Shown: piece by piece, positions 12,201 to 24,200 of the stretch
Layout: the number at the start of each line of letters is the position of its first letter
Position numbering within the stretch: position 1 is the stretch's first letter
Assembly: GCA_020650975.1 (NCBI GenBank)
Contig: JAIPMN010002421.1
Span: 15,652-79,651, forward strand
DNA: 64,000 nt
Source: Apostichopus californicus
Taxonomy: Eukaryota > Echinodermata > Holothuroidea > Aspidochirotida > Stichopodidae
Direction: 5' to 3'
Translations under genes and position numbers: made by a program
Notes under the pieces: generated by a model
Databases searched by the model: none
What the model saw: only the letters and a program-made list of their open reading frames with translations
What the model was told of the DNA's origin: nothing

Positions 12201-15200
12201 CCTTGGATCAATAGAAATATTTGACTTAATAAAGTAAGACTCCTCACACCATACTCAGAATCACCAGAAAGAAATTTAGGCTTGGACGCCTCAGTCATAT
12301 CATGATAAATTTATAGAAATGTATTGTATGTGAAAAATTAAGTCCATTATGACATGACAATTGCTCTGATGGACAGAAGGCTTTCAGAAGACTTTAGGAC
12401 CAACTGAGGATGATGACATTGGGAAAGAGAATGGGATTAGGGAGCGAGGGGTGGGTTGAGGTGGAGAGATGAATGGATGGTAAGAGGCCTTATACCACAA
12501 GCGAATAACTATTTTGGAAAACACAGTTTAATAGGAAGGTATGAACATAATTTGAATGTACTGCAGTATGTTTTTTGTTTTTAAAAGTTATTAAAGAATT
12601 CTATGCCAATCCCTTCTCAATCCCACACCCCACACCCCTGTACACCCTACCTCTTTATTGTACAATGTCATAACATCCGAACTTTGCACCCATCCATGTT
12701 CATGCAAGTTAAACTATAACTTTACAATGGTCTGTTACCCGGTTTAATCTCATCCGACGTTTCTTTCGATTTGTGCACGAGAGTCATTTAAGATGGTCAG
12801 AATACTTCAATATAGGAAGAGTTACTGTATGTTAGGGGGACTATGGTTACACCTCACCTCTCTCCCCTCCCCCTCCTCCCCCACCTTCCCTCCTCCCTCA
12901 AGCACTAAAGAAACCATACGTAGCTTGATATCACATTAAGAATTCTGTTTTGCAGTACTTACAGTACAATAATGAGCTGTATTCATGGCGGGAAGATTAA
13001 CAGAGGATTAACACACAACCACAACCCCCAACCTAAAATACAAACCTTTCGATTCCCATTTTGGCCATCCTCTAACTTCTTTCTCTTTAACAACTCCCGA
13101 ATCAAGCTACCAATTCCCTCTCTTTCCAACAGTTCTCTCTCCTCTTCCAAAAGTGACTCCAAATACGAACTGGCTTTGCTCACAAGGCCAGAATGTCTAA
13201 GCAATTCGAGTTCGTAATCTCTTTGGCTGCTATGGTTCGTATGACTAAATGCATCGCCGGAATCAAATTTTTGTAGCAGAGATTTGATGCCCCCCGGAGG
13301 AGACATTGGTGTTGTTTTGGACATCTTTTAGTAATTAGGAGATCTACAATAATCTTGACTTGGATAAAACAATAGACCATAGTCCACCAACTAACCAGGT
13401 ACTGTACCACTGTTAATCCATTATCAAAAATAATATTACATTCATTTTGAACGTTTTTCACAATATTAATCTTCTGACTGGATGTAATATTTACTATTTC
13501 TCTTCCTTTAGAATTTTACAAAATACCAGCTTTAAAAAACATGGAACAAACACCTAGACAATCACCGTAGCAACCCTTTGACAAAACACAAGATTCACCA
13601 CCACGAAATTCAGAGTAATCGCCACATGTAGGTCTGTGGGTTTTCCACTTTAATAGAATCTGCGAGTTCACTTTCAGAAAACGTCACTCTCTCACAATTC
13701 CTGTTGATATAAATCTATAGGAGATGCATATGGAGACCACAATATAAGTCTCTGTGTGGCATTCAAAAGCCATGTTTTATTCAATCCCTTCCATATCCTT
13801 ACAAGTCAAGCAAGAAAACCATATATTTTCTTCCAAAGATGAACATGTATGAAATGCAAATTCTTGTTTAGAACAGTCTAAGGATCAACGGTTTCCATGG
13901 TAATGCTCTTAAGTCCAAACAAGAGAAAATTTGAAATGAATCTCCCCTAGAAGTACTTCCAATTCTTGGTATTATTTCTATAATAAAAAACTTGGGATAT
14001 CATAAAACAATTCAACGGTCAGAAAAGTCTACTGCAAAAGTCTCCATCAGTTTATGTAAAGAAGATTTCAGCAAATTATGGGTGGATCTGTTAAACCAAG
14101 ACTCGCTGACATTATTGTTTGGTATCAGGGATAAAATCTTTCAAAGGACAAAAATTCTTCTGTGCTAAGAAGTCCTGATATCCACTGAATTCATATCCAA
14201 ACGACAAACAGCTCTTCTTAGACAGTGTTGTACAGTCGGTTCCATTGAAATGGTTGCTATGTTAACAACAAACTTGAAGTATTCCACACACACACACCGT
14301 ACAATCATGGAAGGAAAATGTACATCATGTCAAATTGACACCACTATCCAAGACTCTATGAAATACCCCTAGACCTATGCTTGTGTTCCAGGTTCACTAG
14401 GCAGTACCCTCAATTCCTTGCAAAAGGAATATTAAAAAAATTGCTGATCTGGTTGGCAAACTGTTTCCTAAGCTCACACCACTTTTCAAAACACTCCTGT
14501 CACTTGTCAATGTTTGTAACCAACCTGGTTCAAGCTTAAACTGGAATCAGCAGTACACTTTAGGCTTCAATTAAAAACAAGATTAACCGGGGGAGGTTTT
14601 GCAACTATTTCATGAAACCTTGTATACCATCCAGCCTATTGGAGATGATCATTAAAGCATGACTTTATTTGTATTATGATCCATTATAAACGGTAGCTCA
14701 TAGAAGTATCTTCTGATCTGTGAAGTTCAGACTCAACCTTAAATACTCGACGTACAGTAACAAAGCAAACTATGGATCCATGGAGGCAGTGAGTACCTGG
14801 TCATTCTTCGCCCTGGTGGAATGCAAATTTCGCAACGGTACAATTTTATCCAGAAGAGTCATAACATCAAAGTGAACAGATGAACTTTCGCGATATTAAA
14901 GAGGCACTTTCCATTTTCCAAAAGCATGAGCTGCCCCTTTCACTGTCCTTGAAGGATATACTACACACATCACACCATTAAGAAAAGCACACAACAGAGA
15001 CTTGCCTTCCAACAACAACAACAACTTGCCTTTGTTACAATTAATAATAAGACAAAGGGATTTAAACGAACGCACTGTACAAACAAATCTTCAGGAAGTC
15101 ATCAAAAATGAAACAACTTTTTACTTCAATATGTAAAATACTGTATGAATGTTGCATACAACATGTGCTGGGTATTTACACAGCAATAACAGGCTTTGCT

Positions 15201-18200
15201 GACAGTATGTAATGCTCAAAATTTGATCCCCTCAATAATGTCAAAAACAGAACTATAGTACAAGTTTATGCGGGTACAGTTGAATATTAAATCCCTTTGC
15301 AGTAGGGACGCTGCAGCCCACAGGAAGATTTAATGACAAAACTAGTATTTCCTGGATTGTAAAACGACCCGAAGAAGTTGCAGGTAGATATCGTGTCTGA
15401 TAAAAGAGTCCTTCGTTGCACTTTTCATCGTCAAAGTTCGCTCTGATGTCAGACCGGGTTCTACGTAGTGAAGGATCGGTGTTCTTAGCAATTATCACCG
15501 AGCTCTTTCAAGATTGTCAAAGTGGTAACTTGATACCCATTAACTTAAGTGGAAAAAAAGATGGGTTCTGCCACGCATGCTTTTGGGAGGAACTTTTCAA
15601 TCGGAGTTGTTTTTTCGTTCTCACAGCAAGACAAAGATAACAAATAAAAGCTGTTAGATTTGAGAGATAGAGAGATGGCAGTGGAGTTTATGGGCAAAAT
15701 GGTCAGAATGTACGGTTTGTCTGTGAGTTGACAACTTTGAATGTCAATGATTGTCTTGAGAGAAAAGATTTAAATCTATGGAACATTTTACGGATGAGAT
15801 CAAAGAGGAATTAAAGCACACCGGTCAATAGAGAGATACTACAACAAGTATTAAATATTACACGAAAGTCCGAAACAGAAAATAAACTGTTATGAACTTC
15901 GTAAGTACTGTAAGTGATGGTGTAGATTGCAGAAGAAAGGATGATATACAGTGTACTGCACTGCACATGTGTAAACTATTGGGCTTTAAATGTTTAGAGA
16001 CCCCCCCCTACCACCCTGCTATAAGGTCTCTAAATGGATGTGACAACCATGCAATACATCAATACTAAAGTTGAACATAATAAACAGAATACAAAACATT
16101 GTTGCTGTGTCCTAAATATATTCCCAATGATTTTCCATCCACAAAGTGGCAATGACAGAAATTTTCAAGGACCACCAGATTCAGGGAATATTATTAAAAT
16201 GATAATATCATCAATGAACTTAGCTTTACCATGGGTTGGGGGGGGGGGTTACGGTTGTTTTGAATTGTCTTCAGAGAGTAGATAAGTCAGACCCCCTTCC
16301 GCTTGATATATCCCAACTTTTCTGGGGACCCTCTGCAGATCCTACTGTTCACACCATACAGAAGGGATAACCATCATTTTATTAACAGCAAATGAGACTT
16401 CAGAAAGGACTGATCACCTGGTCTACCTTGCATACAAGAATCGGTGCGATGGGGGTAAGTGACATGTTCACGGGTAAAGTGATGAAAACCTTACCAAATA
16501 AATACACTGTTCACAAGACAACCACATTACAGCAATCCTACTGAACAATGAACCGAATGGAGTATGGCTTTGCTCAATTTTTTTTTTCTAATGAAAGCAC
16601 AAGCTACTGCTTTAACTTAAACATCCTGGATGTTTTCTTGTCGTTATGGTAACACTGGACGGAGATGCCCAGTCGTCCAGACATCTGTGTTAAAAAGCCG
16701 TTCTCAATGGTACTGTACAACCGCATTTATACCTGACTTCCTGTATGGGACATGTGCCAAACTTACGAGGCATACTTCCTGATTCCTGGGTCTGTGTTGA
16801 CACAACTGTAATATTTAATATCAGGGTATTAATACCACCGACAGAAACCTCCAGGCAATAACGTTTAAAGTAGCTTTAACGGTTGAATTTGATTACTTTT
16901 TACAGTGCTATTTCATACTAAAAATCCGATTACAATTTAGGCCAATACTTTGGACTGGTTAAGTTTTTCGTTTGTTATGATAACACAAATAGTGGCAAAT
17001 TTCTGATTTTTTTTTCTCACTTTGACTTGTTACATGCATGTGATATTACTCATACAGAAAGGTATCTTGGACTACGAAATATTGATTATCTCAATCGATT
17101 TAATTCTTTCCTTCCTAGCTTGAAAGAGATCATTTGATGAAAGAGTGTAGGATGGGTGTTCGAGCAATTGAAATCTTGTATTGAGTAATATACTAGCAAT
17201 ATACTATAATATGCTAGCAATATACTATAATATACTAGCAATATACTATAATATACTAGCAATATACTATAATATACTAGCAATATACTAGCAATCGCTG
17301 AAAAGTGATGACTGAACTCAAAACTTGCTTTAAAGTAGAACAGTGCTAAATACTGTTGCATTATTCTGAGGGAGCCATTGAAATATATTAATATGATTCG
17401 ATTCCCCCTCAATATATCTCTGTAATGACAAGTTATTATATCAAATTAAAACAAAACTGTTAGCAAACTGCTTATCCACTATAGGGCCTGTGTATTAAAG
17501 AGAATGTGTAAAAGTACGAGGGGCCTGACGTTTCGATCCTAGCAGGACCTTCTTCAGAGGCTGAATGTATGAGTTATATGAAGTTATTTTATCATATAAT
17601 CCAATACAATTTTTTTTTTAATCTTACGCTTATTCGCGAACATACCAGGTTTGTACATCATTTTATTGCTCCTGGTGCAATTTTGGTGCAATTTTGGTGA
17701 ACTACAGAACTTTTAACGGAGGTTTCTGAGATCTCATCTTTCTTATATTAGTCTAGATTGCTACCCACCAGCTTGTGCAAAATTTACACCCAAAATACAA
17801 CTGTCAGGATGTCAATTATGCATGATTCCACCTTAATAAACAGGATACTGAAGGCATTGTTGTATCACAGCGGGCACATATGAATAACTAAATGGGTGAG
17901 GACCCCTGTGAGGGCTTGACTGGTTTGAGAAACTACCAACGACTACACTACCATGTCTTCACTGAATATATAGTACTGTATGCACTCGACCTAACCTAAC
18001 CTGCAAAAGTGAGTAACGTCTTAGCAATGCACCCCCAGGGAGGGTCATTGCCTCACTTCATCTTTTTCTTCCCGATCACTCATTCTGGAGGGCTACAACT
18101 ACAATTCCAGTGTGATTATTATCCAATGAATATGCAACAACCAATGCATCAACTAATGCATTAAACATTAAAGTCTGTACCTAACATGAAGTACATACAA

Positions 18201-21200
18201 AATAGATAATTTTGACACAAGACAGAGTCTGCTGACCATAAATGTATGGAGTAGAAATCAGATTAAGAAATCAAATCTGTTAATAAGTTTTGGTGGATAA
18301 AATTGTTCGTCTGCTAATTAGCACAAAGTTTTTACGTTTGGAGCGGTGTACCTACAGTAGTCCAAGGTTTTTCTCTCTATAATATGGACAAATTTCCCCC
18401 CAAAACGGGTAAGTTTAGTCAAAATATGGGTAATTTCCGTACCTGGTTGATTTCGTCCAACAACTTCTGCAAGACTTGTTGATGCTGATCTTCATTCTTT
18501 TGCAACTCTTTCTGCCATTTTTCATCTCGTTCCCTCAAAATTGCATCAAATGCACCTGTTATGGAAAAATGACAAAAACGATATCAGAACTTAATTATAA
18601 CGAGCAGTTTTCTTATGACCTCGGCTCGGACGAGAGGGTCACTTTGTCTTGAAAGTAGTGTTGATTCACTCTGGCAATGAATATAACTAAAACTTATACA
18701 AGATCTTTGCAATAACAAATCTTAACATCATTTCTTTATGTGAGTCAAATTTCATATAGAGGGTGCTCCTTATAATCTTTCATTTTTAAAGTCACAGGAA
18801 AACTTTATGCCCAGTCAGTGCAAAGCCATTACTTCACCATACACACTAACAAATGTTGCTGAAAAAATGTTACATTAACAGAACATGAAAAGGCTTTCAA
18901 ATCCTGAAAAAAACTTTCATCTTCCAGGTATTCCATAAGTTTATCCCCCATCGAAGGAGGCGGGTACAGATAGAAAGATACATTTTTGTGGTGTGTATCT
19001 AAAACTTTGCAAATATGTATCAATATGACATTTGTCAAGACTTTCTGAAACAATTGTCTCAGTAATTCTTTATCATACATTATCCGTTTCCTTAAGTGAT
19101 TAGCCACAGATTATCCCTCATTGCCTCAGATAATTGACAGCATCACATGGTTAGGTAGTTGGGTGGTACCCTACAGGTCACCCCTTTTTATTGGAGAGTG
19201 TTGTTTCATATGGATGGTAACCCTTACACCCCCCCCCTAAACCCTCTCCATTCCATTTTAAAAAGTTCAATCGTGCATATCATTACAATTACCTTTCTCT
19301 CCATCTGAGCTGGCCAGATTCTCCTGCATCATTCTATCCTTCTCCTCCTGGATCTTCTGCAGCTCTTGTCTTAGTTCGTCTTCGAGTTTATCCTTCGCTC
19401 TATCCAGATCATCCACCTGTTTCTGATGCTCCTCTAGTACTTGCTCCATCTTGCGTTGGTGCTCCAGTTTCATCAAGTCGGTCACTTCTTTCAACTGGTC
19501 GTTCAACTCCTCCACTTGACTCTTCCTTTCATCTTCAAGCTGAGACTGTATGTCCGCAACCTCTTGCTGATGGGCTTCCTCCAATTCGGACTTTGCTGTC
19601 GCTAATTCTCCATCTGAATCTGACCTGACCCTCTTCAATTGCTCATCGAATGTTTCCTTCATCTGTTCAATTTCCTCCAGGTGTCCCTTTTGCATTTCTC
19701 CCTTTGAAGATTTCTCTGCCTCCAGACCAGTCTCCAATATTTTAAGCTTCTCCCCTGCCTCTTTCTCCACCTCCCGTTTTGTCGCTGCTCTCATCTCCTC
19801 CAACTGTTTCTGGTGTTCCTCCTCCAGCTGGTCGGTAACCTCCTTGAACTTTTCCATGTGCATTGTCGTTAGCTCATCCTTCAGCCTGACTTTCTCTTGT
19901 TCGTGATTTTCTCTTAATTGTTGCAAGATAGCATCCGCGTCGTCGAATCGTTTCAGCTCCTCTCCGAGTTCTTTGTCCATCTTGGCTTTCTCTTGCTTCC
20001 ACCTTCCATCGTACTCTGATTTTAGTGAGTTCAGCTCCTTCTCTTGCCTTTTCGACATCTCCTCTAACTCCTTTTGATGTGTCGCGTTTAGATCTGCAAT
20101 CTCTTCTTCTTTCGCTTCTCGCAGCCTCTCTTCTAGTGCTTCCAACTCTTTGTTTTTATCTTCTCCGTGTTGCCAGACGAGTTGCTTCTTCGTGTTCTCC
20201 ACGTCCATCTCGTGTTGAACTCTGACCTCTTCCATGGCTCGTTCCTGATCTTCGGCAAACCTCTCGATCATCTGTTCGTGTTCACTGACAAACTTGGTCT
20301 GCATTTCTTCCAGGTCTTTAGCAGACTGCAGCTGTGTCATTCTGGTCAGTGTCTCTAATTCTTCGTTCATCGTTGTCTTAATCATTTCGAGTTGTCCGTC
20401 GTACTGTTGCACGAGGTTCTCCCTCATGGTTTGCACTTCTGGTGCTTCACCACTTTGGACATCTTCCTGAAGCTTCTGAAACTTAGCCTGCTCATCTTCT
20501 AGCTGTGTTTGAAGCTTTACAATCTCCCCAGAGTATTTTTCCTGAAAGGTCTGAGTTTGATTCTGTGCTTCCTCAGCATTTCGGCTATCTATAACTTCAC
20601 TTAGCTTCTGAGTTCTCGCTTCAGTCTCGGCCATTTCATGCTTTAATATTGCGATCAGATCGTTCTTCTTAAGAAGTTCTTCTCTCTGTGTCTCTGACTC
20701 TTCTGCATAGCTGATTGATGAGTCTGCAAGAACCTGAGCTACTTCCGAGCTCATGCTATCCTTCATGTTACTCTCCATTGCTGCCTTCTCTTTGGCAAAT
20801 TCCTTGTGCAACCTTTCAAGTTCATTAGCATGTCTCTCCGCCATCTCTGACTGCCTCTCCTTTTCCTCGTTGTTTTTCTCCATCAACTCTGTCTTGTACT
20901 TCTCCTCAATCTCTGCCTTCATCTCCTCTACTTCCTCCGAGAGTCTCTTATCATAATCGTGTTTTGCATTCTCTCGTTCTTCTTCGAGTTGTCTTGCGAC
21001 TTCGCCCATGTGTTCCATTCTTAGACGGGCGACCTCTCTGGCATGATGGTCGTCCAGCTCTTTTCTGAGGTTATCCAGTGCCTCTAGATGGTTCATTTCT
21101 TCAATCTGTTTCTCATGTTCATGTTTCCTCCTCATGGCCTCTTTCTCCCTCTCCAAGTCCTGCTCGTGTTTTATCTCGTAATCCAGCTTGATCCGAGCCG

Positions 21201-24200
21201 TTTCGGCTTTGTGGTCATTTTCCAACTCGTTTCTCAAATTTTCCAATCCTTTCTGGTAATCCTTCTCCATGTCTCCTCTGAGATGCTGTCTGAATTCTGC
21301 TTCCATGTCCTTGCTCTTAACGGGTGACCTGGGTGGAGAGCTGTCCGTGTCCGAGATGTGAGTCAAAGTCATCAACGAGTGCGAAAAGTCCGGCCTCTTC
21401 GCGGCTTCGAGCTCGGGCTCCTCCAACGAGGAACCCAGAGATGTGTTACCTGCCTTTACGTTCTCCATCTCCTTGGACCATTTCTCTTCCGTGTCCGCAA
21501 GTTCTTGTTCAAAGTATGACCTCAGTTTACCCAGTTCTTCCGAGTGCTCCAGCTGTAGTTTACTCCGCTGGTTGGTCAGCTCCTTCTGAAGTTCATCCAC
21601 TTCCTGTTGCAGCTGCCGTATCAATCCTGCTGCGTCTGCGTCGTCCCCGCCGAACTTTGCGGCCACCGATTCTTTCTCGTCCACGTATTTCTGCTGCAGG
21701 TCTTCAAAAGCATCTCTGAGTCCCTCCAGTTCTTCTTTCAGGCTCTGTTCGGTCTGCGATTTGGTTTTATCCAGGTCTTCTCTGGCCTTAGCTAATTGAT
21801 CATAGTCAGCTTGCATGGCTGCTCGGACCTTGGCTAATTCCTCCATGTGTACTGACTCCAGTTTGGTCTTCATTTCTGAAAGAGAGCAAAAAAATGAAAA
21901 GTCTTCAGAGATGACATAAATGACACCTCAAAGTTACGAATATTAAACGGCCTAGAGTGAATCAATTATAATTTAACTTACATCCAATTTTCTAATTAAA
22001 TACTTCAATTCTGAAATTCTTAACTATTATTTAGATCTCCTGATCAATCTCTGATGTATGACATCACAATGCACCATCTTCCATAAAATATGAACTCATT
22101 TCAAAATATTTCAAAGGAATAAGCTCTGAATTACATATTTTTAAAAGCTCATACTTTTGATATCCTATAAGTACTGACTCAAAATTCAAATATTTTCTAA
22201 TAACCTACCTTCGGCCTGGGCAACGACCCTTTCTCTTTCGTTAATTAATGCTTCAGTGTCCAACTGATGGTCTTCTTCCCACTGCTTCTTCAAGTGTTCA
22301 ATGTCGCCCTCTATATTTTGCTTAACGCTGCCTCTTTCTATCTCCAACTCTTCGAGGTGCTTGTCCTCCATTTTGGATCTCAGGACTTCAAGATATTCCA
22401 AGGTCGCCTGATCCCACTGCTGCGTTAAATCCTGCCGGCAGCAAAAGTAAGATGAAGAAATCAAAATCGATGATATCATGCACTGGTGCCATCATTACTC
22501 TACAGTACAGTAGCACCTCGAAAGAGTGCTACTCAAATGTGTTTAACTGATGAACAAGGAGGTTGGGATATTAATTCCACACAGATATTGAGAACATGCC
22601 TTAATATTTGTTACATCCTGCACAGAATTTACAGGTAGTTCTACATCCTATATATCAAAGATAACGATATGTAAAATTGAATTTTTAATAAAAAAATACC
22701 TTAACCTGGTGTGAAAGACCAATGACCTGTGGATAGAGTCAATCTTTTCCTCAAATATGACACCAACATTTTCATATAAGATAAACAATATGAAGCATAT
22801 CTTGGTTTTTCTTTCGGACTGACTTTTTTTTACGAAATAAACACAGATTGTTATCATCATACTGTACCATAAATGATGCCAATATGTCATATCTACTTGA
22901 ACTTGTAACTTGTACTTGTAACTTGTACTTGTAACTTGTACTGTAACTCTGATATGTGTAATGCCAAATTTAGGGGCATATGCTGTCTGATTTAGATGCA
23001 TACATTGTTTGAGTGCCACAGGATATGTGAGGCAAGGGGAGAGTCTTAGAAAAAACCCAAAACGTAACTCGTAACAGGTCTGATAGGTAAAGACCCTGAG
23101 AGTGACAACTGACATACTGTTAGTTACACAAAATATTGTCTCCCCTCACCCAAAGATTCCAGCTCGATAGAATGAAAAAGAAATACCCCAAGATGATGGT
23201 GCATAACACCAAAGCATCCTAGCCACAGTTTTTCTTTTGTCTGGCCATTTCAACCATTTACAATATGTATTTACCTGTATCACCTGTTGGTGCTCATCAT
23301 TCAACTGTTCCTGTAGTCGTCCAATCAACTCTTCAGAAGACAGCCTTGTCAAATCTGGAAGGAAGAATAAAAAATTGGCCATGAGAAAATCTACTATCAC
23401 AAAAAAAAAAAAAAATATATATAAATAACAGTTATATTCGAACTTTGAATAAGAAAGCCTTGTAATCTCTAAATACTGCAAATGACTATCAAGGTTTGAT
23501 GTTTAGGTATGACAAGGAAATCTAATGATAGAAATTTTGTCCCCCCTCCCCCCCAAAAAACCCAGATTTAAACACTTTGGGTGGTCAAACGTGGAGGTGG
23601 ATGGTACGTAACTCCGGATTGGACCGGAGCAGTACTCTTGATATGTTAGAGCAAAAGCGTGATTTGTGAGGACTCTGAACTGTGACAGCTACTTGAGAAA
23701 GTGAAGTACATAAATAACAGTCACAAAATCAAAAGAATTAAGTAATTAAAAAATATTTCAAATTACTGTAGAAAGCCTCTTATCAGTCTTTATTCTGCAT
23801 TAATCAGAAAACGGTATTAATCTGAAAACCTATGAGAATATGGTGAATCGAGTGGCAATAAATGTTTTAAAAAATCAGATTTAAACGAGTTTGAAAGAGC
23901 CAGTATGTGACAAGAGTTTAATACCCTATTCACGGACATGTCGTGGCATACGCTGCATCCGTAGTAAACATTCTAAGAATGATCAAAAATTGACATTCAC
24001 ATCGACTAATCATGAAAAGAAACAGCAAACTTTTAAAACATAATGCCCCTGATGGACACTCATGTTTGAAAAATAATCATACAGTATAAAACCAGCTTTT
24101 GCAATCCCAGACTTTCATCAACAGAGCGCTGGTCATTTAGAGACAGCCCTCCAAGGCCAAGGTTGAAAGTCTCTCGGTCTATTCCCAAATAAAGCACAGC

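Larger units (their letters stand above)
6484..18442. other. AKAP9 intron 14 (12 kb) containing the alternative first exon
   Basis: Mostly AT-rich unique sequence with many TACTGTAC-type motifs. Notable contents are CpG-richer blocks at about 9,000-9,310 and 15,350-15,620, the alternative first exon at 13,046-13,324, a 21-bp tandem repeat near 17.2 kb and a Penelope-like repeat fragment near 17.5 kb. The remaining open frames are short and lack coding character. Confidence 0.8.

Noticed and set aside
17086-17412. Repetitive open frame (LLVYYSI repeats)
   Set aside because: Product of translating the 21-bp tandem repeat.
21324-21719. Plus-strand open frames opposite exon 13
   Set aside because: Antisense shadows of the coiled-coil exon; no homology and low-complexity Ser/Pro composition.
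22648-23115. 155-residue minus-strand frame in intron 11
   Set aside because: Contains the ACTTGTAACTTGT repeat, lies between well-defined splice sites, and has intronic composition.
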